Shown: in pieces, positions 11,022 to 21,804 of the stretch
Position numbering within the stretch: the first letter of the stretch is position 1
Layout: every line of letters begins with the position of its first letter
Assembly: GCA_047967505.1 (NCBI GenBank)
Contig: CM106540.1
Direction: 5' to 3' (one strand)
Origin: Dipteris shenzhenensis
Taxonomy: Eukaryota; Polypodiophyta; Polypodiopsida; Gleicheniales
DNA: 64,000 bases
Notes under the pieces: model-generated
The model's input: the letters and a program-made list of their open reading frames with translations, nothing else
Told to the model about the DNA's origin: nothing
Database searches by the model: none
Position numbers and translations under genes: made by a program

Positions 11022-11155
11022 AGTTTATAGCGACGCTTCTTTTCTGACGATTTTAACGACTTTTATAGCGACCTTTGCGCCCGTGGAAAATTTTTTTTTT
11101 AATGTAAAAAGCGTCGGTATTTCTGTCAGAAAATGGCCTATGCCTTGTAGTGAAT

Positions 11156-11390
11156 ATTCATTCAAAAGAAAGTGTAAGAATGAGTAATGAAAATTAAGAG
11201 ACATGGATTCATTTCTATTGAAAGAATACACTCAAACGGTAAATCATTCATTCACATTCTATTGAAAGAATATTATATATTCATTCAGAAGAAAGTGTAA
11301 GAATGAGTAATGAAAGTTGGGAGACATGGATTTATTTCTAATGAAAAAATACACTCAAATTGTAAATCATTCATTCACATTCTATTGATA
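11156..11390. repeat. Tandem duplication, 123-bp unit
   Basis: Two copies starting at 11156 and 11279, each containing AGAAAGTGTAAGAATGAGTA and AATCATTCATTCACATTCTA. It begins 4 bases outside the CACTA terminus, so the transposon probably inserted at or near its left edge. Confidence 0.75.
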
Positions 11391-11919
11391 CTTGGGAATT
11401 ATGTGACCTCCACCAAGAAAGAAGGCCATAGCAAACAAATGGGTATACAAAGTGAAGCATAATCCAAATGGAAGTATTCAAAGATACAAAGCCAGACTAG
11501 TTGCAAAAGGATTTGCACAACAATATGGTCAGGACTATGATGAGACTTATGCTCCAGTAGCAAAGATGGATTCCATAAGGTTCTTGATATTACTAGCGAC
11601 ACTCAGCAGATGGAATGTGTATCAGCTCGATGTCAAGAATGCATTTCTCAATGGTTACCTAGACGAGGAAGTCTACATGCAACAACTAGTAGGTTATGTT
11701 GAACCAGGAAAGGAGAATAAGGTTTGCCATCTCAAGAAAAGTCTCTATAGCTTAAAGCAAGCACCCAAAAGCTGGTACAGCTGAATTGACAAGTATTTTG
11801 CTCATTTGGGATACATGAAGTCCAATGCAGATCATACTCTCTACTACAAAGTTCAAGGGGAAGACATTACTATTGCACTTTTGTACGTAGATGATCTGAT
11901 TGTGATAGGAAGCAAGGAT
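11390..11919 (+). pseudogene. Ty1/Copia reverse transcriptase fragment
   Basis: N-terminal half of a Copia reverse transcriptase, which copies retroelement RNA into DNA. Visible motifs: KKAIANKWVYKVK, RYKARLVAKGFAQQ, DYDETYAPVAKM, VYQLDVKNAFLNG, VCHLKKSLYSLKQAPKSWY, and the catalytic box LLYVDDLIVIGSK near 11885. An in-frame TGA at 11782 and a 1-base deletion near 11405 break the frame. It stops abruptly at 11919, exactly where the LTR of Copia element A begins, so it is either the host of a nested insertion or an internal piece joined to a 3' LTR. Confidence 0.85.
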
Positions 11920-12274
11920 TGTTGAGATATCGAGCTCCACTCGTGATATGCTAGGGTGACCGTTGTGCATCTATGTCACCAACTTGTTAGCTTTAGATGC
12001 GTTTGGTACACTACCCATGAATAATAGATAGATGATAGCTATCTTTATGTACTCTAGTTAGTGGCTTAGTTAGCATGCCACCTTAGTTAGATGAGTTTGG
12101 TTTGAGACCCACATATAGGGTTCACCTATTCTTTTGTACTAAGAGAGTTCTTTTGGCTTTCACAACTAAGAAGAGGAAAACTGTTTTCAGCCTCCACCTT
12201 TGTGTATATTCCCCCATTGTGTATGTGAGAAAGTTGCAAGTGAGACTCCTTCCTTCTCTCCCACTCTCTTCACA
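11920..12274 (+). repeat. LTR of Copia element A (355 bp)
   Basis: Starts TGTTGAGATATCGAGC and ends CTCTCTTCACA, the same borders as the two LTRs of element B. Differences from those copies are scattered single-base changes. It is followed at once by the primer-binding site, so it serves as the 5' LTR of element A; the five bases before it are AGGAT. Confidence 0.9.
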
Positions 12275-12286
12275 TGGTATTAGAGC
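12275..12286 (+). other. Primer-binding site of Copia A
   Basis: TGGTATTAGAGC directly after the LTR. It differs at one base from TGGTATCAGAGC, the plant Copia primer site complementary to the 3' end of initiator methionine tRNA. Confidence 0.85.
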
Positions 12287-12693
12287 TCGATTCTGGTAAG
12301 GAGCTCAAGAAAGCAAACCAAGTTCGTGGTGTCTAGGTAACAGGATCAGTGTTGCTTTCCTTTTCCAAGTTTGGGAGCAAATCTCTACAGGTAGCATGCC
12401 CGAAAAGTGCAAGTGTGCACTGTCTCAGATTGGGACGCCCTTCACAGTGTGGCGAGAGGCCATTTCGGGGCTTGTTTTAGTGGTGGAAGTTTTCCGCAGG
12501 CACTCAGAAAAGCGCCTTGTTTTTGTTGTGCGACCACTTTTCTACAAGTCGGTGAAAAGTTGCCACAAAAATTGCATTGTATGCTTGTGCACAGAGATAT
12601 TGGGAGTGACAGAATCATTCTTATTGCCTGTTGATGCAAAATCGTCACTAGGAAGCGACTATGTGGTCAAATACCACTCTCGTCAGTTTTGCA

Positions 12694-15340
12694 GATGAAC
12701 AACTTCCAAGCATGGAAGTTTAGAATGATGAATTTCCTTAAGGGAAAAGGCTATTGGGAGTTCATTACTGGAGCTAAACAAGAACCAGTTATTCCTAATG
12801 TTTCCAATCAACAGGAGTTGCATGCATTTAAAGGTTGGCATGAGAGAGCCAGAAAAGTTATGTACTGGCTGTCTATCCGTATTTCAGATTCTATGATTGT
12901 GCATATTCAGGATGCAAGCACGCCGAAGGAGGCATGCGATACTTTGACAAAAATGTATAGCACAAATACGCAAGCCAGGAAAATGCAGCTCAAGCAGGAG
13001 TTGCATAATGTGTAGAGAGAAAATATGAGCATCAATGACTACCACATGAAGGTCAGGAAGATTACAGATGCACTTGCTTCTATTGGGTCACCAGTGGAAG
13101 ATGATGATTTAGTTTGTGTGACCTTGAATGGTCTAGGAAAGGATTATGCACAATTCCAGGCATCCATTGCCATCCATGAGAATTTTCCAAATTTTGAGGA
13201 GTTGATTGCTCTTCTAATTTTTGAAGAGCAGAGAAATGGTGGTGCATCTTCTTTAGGAGAAACTTCAAAAGAAATTGTCTTCTACTCAAATGCTAGAAGA
13301 GGTAGAGCAGGCCGATTTGGAGGCCATGGCAGAAATCAGAATGTGTAGCAAATTCAAGAAAACCAGTCCTATGGAGGAGGACGTGGTAACTTTAGAGGCA
13401 GGGGGAGCCAAAGAGGTCATGGTGGATGGCAGAGAGGCCAAAATGCAAACAACAATGTTGAATTCTACTACTTTGGTAAAATGGGTCATATGGTTAAAGA
13501 CTGCTATAAAAAGCAGAATGACATCATGACTGGAAAATTGCAGCAAGGCAATTATGCATCCTCTAGTAGACAGGGTGATGACAGAAATGAGCATTTGTTT
13601 ATGGTGCAGCACATGACCAATTCTGTGACAAGTGCAGAAGAAAGCAATGATGTGTGGTATGTTGACTCAGGTATGTCAAACCACATGACAGGTCAAGCTG
13701 AATGGATGCAGGATGCAAGGAAAATGAAAAGACCAGGATTTGTGGAGACTGCTGATGATACTACACATCCTATTGTGCAGATTGGTAAAATTCCTTTGTC
13801 TATGTAGGATGGGAAAAAGAAATACCTATCTGATGTATTCCATGTCCCAAATATCACCAAGAACCTAGTTTTTGTTGGTCAAATGGTTGAGCAGGGCTTG
13901 CAGGTTAGATTTAATCCTCATGGATACTTTGTTGAGGATATGAAAAATAAAGGTCGCTTGATAGCAAAAGGGAAGAAGAAGGGCAGGATGTTTACGTTGG
14001 ATGTGGACATGCCTGAATTGAGTGCAGCAATGTTTGCACATGGGACCGGTGTAGTTGCAGATATTGATATCTGGCATAAACACATTGGTCATGCTAATGT
14101 ACAGTGACTTAACTTAATGCAGGCCCAAATATTGTTGCAGGATTGCCTAAGTTCAAGGTTGTAAAACTGCATAAGGTATGTGAGACCTGTCAATTTGGAA
14201 AACAGGCAAGGAAACCATTTCCTAGACATGTTCAAGAGAGTAAGAGGCCATTGGAATTAATCCACTCTTATGTGTGGACAACTAAAGCTGCATCTATTGG
14301 AGGTTGTCATTATTTTGTCACTTTTATTGATGACTACAGCATAAAAATTTGGGTGTATTTTATGAAAAAGAAAAGTGAAGTGTTTGGGCATTTCAAAGCT
14401 TTTAAAGCTATGGTTGAAAAAGAAACGGGCCTGCAAATAAAATGCCTAAGGTCAGATGGAGGGGGAGAGTACCTCTCAAATGAGTTAACAAGTTTCCTGC
14501 AGGAGCATGGCATAAAGCAGCAATATTCATGCAATCATACCCCACACCAAAATGGACTTGCAGAAAAGAAAAACAGGCATATTGGAGAGGTATCTCGTGC
14601 CATGCTCAGCAAAAAAGACCTGCCAAATTATTATTGGGCTGAAGCAGTTGGTACAGCAGTCTACATAATGAACAGGACTCCCACTACAACAATACATGGC
14701 ATGATGCCGGAGGAGAGGTATACTGGTAGGAAACCAGATATTTCTCATATGAAATTTTTTGGTTGCATTGCCTATGTTCATGTGCCAGATGAGCTAAGAT
14801 CCAAGTTGGATTCAAAAGTTGAGAAGTACATCTTTATTGGTTATTCTTTGCAGCAGAAAGGTAATAGATGCTATAACCCTTCTACTTGTAAGTTTACACT
14901 GAGCAGAGATGTTGTTTTTGATGAGATGAGTAGCTGGTATAAACCAATAAATGTGATTAATGATGTAGATGAACATAATGGTAATGCTGCACAGAATTCA
15001 CAGCAGCAATCACAAAATATTAGTGGACCTGTAGTGTCCTCTAGCACTAGTTCACATACTTCGCCATGGATAGGCAGGAGGATCTTCCTCAAAGCAATGC
15101 AGATAGTGGTATGCAAGTATCAAGAAAAGGAAAAGAGAAAGTAGATCAACCCATGGTTGATGTGAATGCAGGTCACTCTTATATGGATGGTGAATCCAGT
15201 GGCTCAGAACAGAGCCTTGATGATGAGTTGGGTATTCCTTCTATTGTTACACCTAGAGTAAGGAAGACAAGGGATGTTTTGAGAGCACCTGGTGGTAAGC
15301 ATATTTTGCACAGGTCTACCAGAGCTAGGTCAATATAAAT
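12694..15340 (+). pseudogene. Copia A gag-protease-integrase, decayed
   Basis: Gag: NNFQAWKFRMMNFLKGKGYW, then STPKEACDTL, ending in a damaged zinc knuckle where the first two cysteines are Phe (FYYFGKMGHMVKDC; element B keeps CYYC). Protease: WYVDSGMSNHMT near 13658 with the DSG active site. GAG-pre-integrase domain: DIWHKHIGHANVQ. Integrase: the first catalytic Asp is replaced by Tyr (LELIHSYVW; element B has HPDVW), the second is kept in CLRSDGGGEYLS and the Glu in HQNGLAEKKNRHI; C-terminal VFGCIAYVHVP and SRDVVFDEMSSW follow. Stops at 13013, 13346, 13805 and 14104 and frame changes show it is dead. Frames span 12694-13340, 13481-13804, 13883-14103 and 14143-15141; a further piece to 15337 is in another frame. 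Confidence 0.9.
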
Positions 15341-15346
15341 TGTTGT

Positions 15347-18300
15347 TAGATTTTATATAACAACCAAGCCTTCAGTCACCATGGTGCCTCGGAATACTTT
15401 TGCCCTCATTTAGGATTTATTATAACAAGGACTAAAATATCAATAGAGTAGGACTACATTTTCCTTGGTTTAGGACCAAAATAGCATTAAAATAGCTTCA
15501 ACAACCCACCATGGTGGTCGCATGGAGATACATCTAGAAAACTACAATTAAACGTTCAAAAAATGCAATTGACAATATGGCCCTTGAGGAGACCCCTCTA
15601 GGGGCAAGGGCCATATCGACATGCATTATATAATATCCAGGATGCTACTAGACATCTATTGCATGTCGATATGGCACTTGAAAATGGATCGTGTCATTGG
15701 CCTCCCTTTTCTATTGTGTTAACAATGTTTCATAGATCTCCATCTGTAATAATTTAAAAAGGTAACTCCATAACTCCAAGAACTAGCGCAGTGGTCGCAA
15801 CCTTAAATTTTATTGATCTGCATGGGCGTGTTGCCCGGTGACAGGTGGCAAAGCTACTATAAAAGGTTGGGTGATGACTAGTCAGGCTAGAGATTGCGAT
15901 GTGAGGTGGTGTTCAAAATGATAGATTGCATCTCATTATTACACCAAGAACTAGCATGGTGGTCTTTCCAAGCCAACCTTGAATTTTCATGATCTGCATG
16001 GCTGCACTGCCCAATGACAGGTAGCAAAGCTACGGCAAAAGGTTATGCGATTACAAGTCATTAGGCCAAAGGCTATGCTATGCGAAGCAAGGTAGAGCTA
16101 TCATGTGACAAGATCTACGGTGTTCAAAATAAATAGACTGCATCTCATTATTACGCCAATGTGGCATCACGATGTTGAAAAAAAATTCAGCAAGAGTGCG
16201 GGTCCGCTCAAAATTCAAAATCTCACCCAGGATCATGTTGCGTCACAGCTCCAAAATGGCCCCAAAAATAGTTCCACGATTGGCTACACCCAAGCAAATG
16301 TTGACCCACCTCTCCCTTGTTGTCACCCCACACCTCTTGTTCATGCTATTTTCATGAAGTTCCACACTCCTTGTCTACCAGATTATAGTACTACTCCTAG
16401 TAATGAGAAATGCTAGAAAGAGTTTATCTTGATAGATTTTTTAATGTCAATATATTGACAAGATAAGTATAAGGATAATTGTAGAAACTTCTTTCAAATT
16501 TTGAATAAAAAATATGTAGAACTTGGTGAAATTTTAAAAAAAAAAGCAAAAACGCTTCTAATCGTCATGAACGTTTCAAAGTTTATTTTTATTAGGGCAT
16601 ATAAACTTCAAACACAAATATTAAAGTTTCACTTCTTGACCAAACCAACTTGAAAAAATAATCCCTAGAAAAAAAAAATTTACTTAAAGAAATTACTTTT
16701 GCAACTATTGAGAATTTTATCCAAGAAGAATGAGTTACCTAGGTTATGAACATTGAGTTAACTATGTTATGATTTTCAGACCCTTGGTTACAACGAATTA
16801 TACGTTCTTGAAATTTGCTCGTTCAAATTTTAAAAGTTTTAGGTTCTCTCATATTTGAAATCACGTCATAGACTCAATAAGGCTACTAATAAGTTCAAAC
16901 TGCAAGCTATTCAAGGCCTAGTTCAAATTACAAAATCTTTCTTTTTTGTAATATGGGTGGATCCTATATGGATTACCATGTATGATAATAGAGAACACAA
17001 AAATCACTCCACTCTTGCTCTTAAGAAAGGTATCCTTCCTTTGTTCCTAGTTTTTCAAGTACCCCATTGGATATCGGTTGGACTATTATTCTGCTACTTT
17101 ATGGAGCATACATAGCAAAAAGTTCATGTAGTCTTCTTTTAAATGTGTAGGCTTTAGGAGTCCAAACTTCATAGAAATTTTGAAGGAGATTGAATGAATC
17201 ATCATCGTTTTCACACCTATAGCTTCACATGCTTTAATTTGTTTATGGTCATGCCATTTGAGTATTCCCTTAGGCTCTTGTTTGATGCCCTTTTCATGAT
17301 CCTCCATTTTTGGACTTGAGTCTGTAATTCCTCATTTTACATATTGGTCTTCAATGTACTCAAATTTCTTGTCTTTTTTTGGTAGCTCTATGCCTTTGCT
17401 TGTTCCCTCCTTGTGCTTCTTTTTTGCCATGTAACTATTTGCTTCGTCCTCCAGAGGACTAAGTTGCAATGATTCTAAAGGAGTTCCTCTTAGATGGTCC
17501 CTGGGGATCCTCTATCCTTAGCAAACTTATTTTACTAACAATCATAGTAATATAAGTGCATATGGGCTTGTCAAGCTATCACAATGTCATCTAAGTTTTG
17601 CACTTGTTCCTTGAGACTTCTTAGCGAAGGGCCTTCCATGTTCTACACCTTGAGCCTTCTTATTCCTCTATCATAGGTACTTCGTATTCTATGCTTGTCC
17701 TTGACTTCCCTTGCTAGATGTGCCACTCTATGATAACATTGCCATTAAAATGTTGCATTCAAAATCTCCTTGTACATGCTCTAATAAGGCATGAATCATT
17801 ACATTTTATTTTTTATTTTTTTGATCCAAACTACATTTTTTCCTCAAGGGTGCTCTATGGTTGTGTCGCCTTATCCACAATTTGTGTAATTGCAATTATG
17901 GAGGGGGCTCTACTTTATGTTCTCGCCATGCGCAATTACCTCCCTTGTGAATGCCACCACCACCATAATCCCTTGCCTTGTTTTCACATGTCTAGGGCAG
18001 GGGACCCTCAAACCTCTAGGTCTCCATACTTAATGTACATATTCATTTCTTCTTACTTTCCTCTAAAGGCCACATGGTGGAGCTCTCTTACTTTCATGGA
18101 GTAGGAGTCACCTACACAATTAAGTCCCCTTGCCACAATGATTGATCATTGCTAAGTATAAGATATGAAGTATCATACAATGGTATATCATGATGGTGGG
18201 ATGGAGGCTCATCCTAAGACTTATTTTTTCTTTCATGTCAATTTTATTGCTTGATGTGGATGCTTTTTCCCTTATTTGAAAAGCATCACGAGTGTTTTGC
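15347..18300. other. AT-rich spacer without a recognised gene
   Basis: No domain was recognised on either strand. It includes a small inverted pair around 15609-15675 (CATATCGACATGCAT facing ATTGCATGTCGATATG), a 178-bp tandem duplication listed separately, and short open frames with many stops. On the minus strand between 17300 and 18100 there is some Cys/His-rich text that might be a worn gag remnant; I do not claim it. Confidence 0.45.
15776..16150. repeat. Tandem duplication, 178-bp unit
   Basis: Units start CCAAGAACTAGC at 15776 and 15954 and share GATCTGCATGG, TGACAGGTGGCAAAGCTAC and GTTCAAAATxATAGA...TGCATCTCATTATTAC. Copies have diverged by small insertions, so the duplication is old. 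Confidence 0.7.
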
Positions 18301-18308
18301 ATGCAAAA

Positions 18309-18555
18309 CTCGGGGGGGTCACTCATCATATGTAACACTATCACGTGAGTTCAACGGAAGGATATTTTTTATTTCTAAAATTTACAGAAATAAATATACA
18401 TAAGGGACTATTTAAAATAGTTTTGGAAAAAATTTACAGATTTGTATAGAAAAGGGGTACATTTTATCAATGAAAAAATTTACAGATAAGGGATTTTAAA
18501 TATAGGCCTTGAATGCACGTGATATAGAGGGTTTATACATAGTGACCTTCCTGAG
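18309..18555 (+). mobile_element. MITE copy 1 (247 bp, 8-bp TSD ATGCAAAA)
   Basis: Ends are inverted repeats: left CTCGGGGGGGTCACTCAT, right (reverse strand) CTCAGGAAGGTCACTATG, followed inward by TATCACGTGxxTTCAA on both sides. Flanked by a perfect 8-bp duplication ATGCAAAA at 18301-18308 and 18556-18563. No coding capacity. The 8-bp duplication is typical of the hAT superfamily; the terminal bases are not a standard hAT end, so the superfamily is tentative. Confidence 0.85.
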
Positions 18556-18986
18556 ATGCAAAATTGGTTTGAGACTTAGTTTTGTGACTGGAAATCAAAA
18601 GCATTATGATAAGTTTCTATGGCTAGAACACAAACAACTTATCAAAATGGAAAGATGAGAAGAGTGAATAGAGAAGAGAGCTTAAAGAAAAAGGGGAGGG
18701 CAATGAATGTAAGGCAAAGGGTCCATTATAAGTTGGGGAGAGGAAGGGGAGGAGTCAAGACTTTGTCATACATTTAAATGCAAACTTTTAATAAAGATAG
18801 ATATCATACATTTAATAAAGACACACATGAACCTTAAATCCTAAATATTGAACCTTTAAACACTTCATTAATAAAAGAAAGGGCCACTTATTAACCATCT
18901 AAGACTACTAACCCGATCTTCATTGACAATGTAGTGTATTTGGAGGATCTCATTAAAAAATCGTGCCATCATCCCAGAGTCTCCCT
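18556..18986. other. Spacer between the two MITEs
   Basis: About 420 bases, A/G-rich on the plus strand (GAGAAGAGTGAATAGAGAAG, AAAGAAAGGGCC). No gene or repeat recognised. Confidence 0.4.
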
Positions 18987-19231
18987 CTTGGGGAGTCACT
19001 ATGGATAAACTCTCTATATCACGTGCGTTCAAGGCTTATTTGTAAAATCCCTTATCTGTATAATTTTCATTAATAAAATGTACCCTTTTTCTATACAAAT
19101 CTGTAATTTTTTTCTAAAATCAATTTAAATACTCCCTTATGTAAGTTAAATTCTATAAATTTTAGAAATTAAAAATATCCTTCTGTTGAACTCACGTGAT
19201 AGGGTTACATAAGATGAGTGACCCCCCCGAG
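18987..19231 (-). mobile_element. MITE copy 2 (245 bp, 8-bp TSD GTCTCCCT), inverted
   Basis: Same family as 18309-18555 but in the opposite orientation: its right end on the reverse strand reads CTCGGGGGGGTCACTCAT, and the left end reads CTTGGGGAGTCACTATGG. Flanked by a perfect 8-bp duplication GTCTCCCT at 18979-18986 and 19232-19239. The two separate duplications show independent insertions rather than one large foldback element. Confidence 0.85.
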
Positions 19232-19889
19232 GTCTCCCTAGCTTGGGCAAAAATATATGTGTAAATGAGCTTGCAAAAATAGACATTCAAAAGTGTTTAT
19301 TTAATGATCGTGCAAAAATGGCCACACTATATCAAACCCCCTTACATTATGTGGGTTCAACAAAGAGGGTTGTAAGTACCCCTTGTACTTTTTTAACTCC
19401 ACAAAAAAACAAGAGTCTACAAGTACACATGGGCATTGCCTCCTAGTATAGTGGTAAGCAAGTGCTTTTGGATGAGGAAGCAAAATTTTTTTGGGCTATT
19501 AAAAGGGAAATTGAAAGTGCCAACAAAGCCTCCATATGGAGTGACTAAGATAAAGCCCTAAGTTATCCTTGGAGCTTGAACGGCACATACACATTTTAGC
19601 CACTTGCTTTAAACATTGTTGGCTATTAAAAGACAATTTTTGTAGGATGATCTCTATATATGACAATTGGAAACACATAACTCAATTAACTTTTTGTTGA
19701 TATAACACTGTAGCACAACCTCTATAGAAGTAGTGCTAATAAACCCATCAGTTGAACTCGTGTGCTATCTTACATATACGTACTATAACTAATTGAACTC
19801 TCCGAGTGATTGACGTTAGTGTGTGTGTCCGTGAGCGAGCACGTGTGCGCACGCGCGCGTGCATGCATGAGCGAGTGCGTGTGCGGGGG

Positions 19890-19922
<33 letters not shown>

Positions 19923-20006
19923 TGAGAGAGAGACAGAGAGAGAGAGAGGGGTGTCACCCAAAAGAGGAGATTTAGATTCGATCACCCAAAAAGAGGAGAC
20001 ATAACT
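19232..20006. other. Spacer with (GT)n and (GA)n tract, 3' flank of DUF3455 gene
   Basis: No gene. From about 19810 to 19955 there is alternating purine-pyrimidine sequence: GTGTGT, CGCGCG and GCGTGTGCG segments, a G8 run, a (GT)n stretch, then (GA)n. This lies 50-200 bases beyond the stop codon of the DUF3455 gene, so it may be in that gene's 3' untranslated region. No clear AATAAA was seen close by. Confidence 0.6.
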
Positions 20007-21804
20007 TCAGTTGGTGTACAACCACAGAATGGCGGTGAAAGGCGAGTGCCAAACTAATTGGTGGCGGACAGTATGATTAGTGGGTGGCGATGAAAATCGT
20101 GGAGGCAGGCCTCCCCATGTCGATACGATCTGCATGAATGTGAACGGCCCCAGCATCGCCCTGCAACAACGTTCATACAACACCATCACATTGTCATTTG
20201 TCCGCCTTGCTGCATCAGATCTCTCAAAAAAGAAATCCTTCGGAATCCTTAGCCAATTGTAAGAGAACGCAAATAATTTACACCTTCCCATGTCTATCAC
20301 AGCCTAACGTTTTAATATGCCTTGCAGGCTCCTCCTATATTGCTTTGGAGTGCTTAGCCAACTGTAAGAGAACGTGAGAAAGAGAGAGAGCGCGCTCGCG
20401 CGCTAGAGAGATATCCGGTAATGAGGGAGCAAGAACTTAGAGCACGCGATTCGATTCTATAATATCAACAAACCGTTACGCTGACACTATCCTCTGAAAA
20501 AGAAAGAGAGGTGCAGTTATGGAGATCCAAAGAGGAAGGAAGAAGAGGAGAACTATAGTTGGCTTTCTGGTCATCCTCAAGAGGTAGTCAGTCGATCGAA
20601 GAATGCCAGCAAACCATTACCCTGATCGTCTTATCTTTTCGCCGTTTTTAGATCCGGTAGGCATAGATCCAGAGTTGAGAGGCTATAATTTCGCTTGGAG
20701 ATCATCAGAAGAACGAAAACTTACGTGTTCCCTGTGCTGTTGGTAATGGCCATCAACGACCAGGGGAGATCGCCCTGCGTCACCGCCACTGGATGGGTTG
20801 CTTGCTTCCCGCAAACCGCAAATCCGTTGGGATCGTAAATCAACAAGCAATTCAATGCTCCTCCTGATAAATTGCCTGCTGATTTCATCGAACTGTAGTT
20901 CCCAACTAAAACTCCTCCCGGAATGTCGAACAACCTCGCACTCAGGCCCTTTTCCATCCAGTTCTTTCTATTGTAAACGTACCTGATCGTTCCCTCACTG
21001 AAGAATCCTTCAACCAGTCGTTGATTTGGGACAGCCATTGAATTTGGCACGCTTGGAGGCACCATGTCTTGCATCCAAAACACGTAGGTTGCTTGAAATG
21101 GGACGCTCATCGTGCTATTCTCCCGCTCGCACTGGCGATTTTGGGCCATTCCACCTCCCGTTGTGTTGAGTTGGGCGATGTAGGCGATTCGAGCAGCAGT
21201 GCCGGCGAACTGATGAAGACTTGCCTGGGCGAGGAAATCTGGAAGATTGCTACTACCATTCTGAACGGAAGCTATTTGCTTACCTAAGTATTGTTCGGCC
21301 CAAAATCAACGAAACTGATGAGAGGAATTCTGCAACGCGAAGAATGTAGAAAACAATTGTTACGTAAAGGCTTACCAGCAACCAAACTCTTCGAATATCC
21401 TGATTCGGCACGATCGGCATCGCTATTCAGAAGACTCCACATCCCAGCATAATTACTTCGCGCGTAAGTACTAAGAGTGTAGCTTCCTATCACCAGGCTA
21501 TGATTTTGTACATCCCTCAGAGTAGCGCGTTTGGATAGAGCCAACCACTCGCCGGCCCCAGAACAGCGATAAAACTGTTTGCCATGGACTGCGGTGGCGG
21601 TCATGGCAACGCTGCAAAGCCAAAACCCGAGTGAGACAATAAAGCTGAACTTGGCTCTGGATTAAGTCGAAGCAAAGAGAGAGAAAGGGATGTATACCTG
21701 TTGCCAATGGGCGCTGTCAAAGTTGTTAGACCCACGGAAATCGGCAGTTGACACAAGAGGAGCAGCACAAGGGAAAGGCAGGAGGTGTCGAGAAAGAAAC
21801 CCAT
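20007..21804 (-). CDS. Secreted protein with two DUF3455-like domains, four exons
   Basis: Best host gene in the window. Exons on the minus strand: 21804-21698, 21611-21376, 21283-20725, 20160-20007; all introns are GT..AG and phases match (2, 1, 2), giving 351 residues. Residues 1-25 are a signal peptide (hydrophobic LSLVLLLLCQLPISV), so the product is probably extracellular. Domain 1 (about 40-195): GKQFYRCSGAGEWLALSKRA, then SSNLPDFLAQAS and ARIAYIAQLNTTGGG, QATYVFW. Domain 2 (about 200-350): GTIRYVYNRKNW, KGLSARLFDIPGGVLVGNY, GDLPWSLMAITNSTGN, then exon 4 GPFTFMQIVSTWGGLPP and FTAILWLY. The order Y-x-C/W, A-x-L-x-D, L/IPW, YIQ-x-x-T-x-GG and final aromatic pair follows the DUF3455 consensus as I recall it. 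Function of the family is unknown to me. Eight N-glycosylation sequons are visible (NHS, NGS, NTT, NST, NYS, NLS, NST, NHT). No lesions found. Confidence 0.82.

Larger units (their letters stand above)
8756..11152 (+). mobile_element. CACTA transposon copy 2, right part
   Basis: The right end at 11152 reads CACTACAAGGCATAGGCC on the reverse strand, the standard CACTA terminus; the next 3 bases are AAT. It carries the second gene (9036-10616), a long hairpin (10813-10877) and five subterminal palindromes (10902-11021). No transposase was found to its left; the palindromic satellite sits there instead. The left terminus was not identified, so the left coordinate given is only the start of the sequence clearly shared with copy 1; the satellite may be internal to the element. 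Confidence 0.7.
11920..15346 (+). mobile_element. Ty1/Copia retrotransposon A, 3'-truncated
   Basis: Begins with a 355-bp LTR and an initiator-Met-type primer site, continues through gag, protease and integrase, and ends in the linker before the reverse transcriptase (HRSTRARSI then TAA at 15337). No reverse transcriptase, RNase H or 3' LTR follows. Its LTR and internal sequence closely match element B at 54120-58048, so both belong to one family. Sequence after 15346 is unrelated spacer. Confidence 0.85.

Noticed and set aside
17718-18104. 128-codon plus-strand frame with hydrophobic stretches, possibly a membrane protein.
   Set aside because: No domain, no start context, and coding-like signals are equally weak on the opposite strand.
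18309-19231. A single 920-bp foldback transposon with 240-bp arms.
   Set aside because: Each arm has its own terminal repeats and its own perfect 8-bp target duplication, so they are two separate MITEs.
21284-21375. A small extra exon (from GTTGCAG at about 21331) between exons 2 and 3 of the DUF3455 gene.
   Set aside because: It would insert residues that do not fit the domain pattern, whereas joining 21376 to 21283 restores a continuous DUF3455-like reading.
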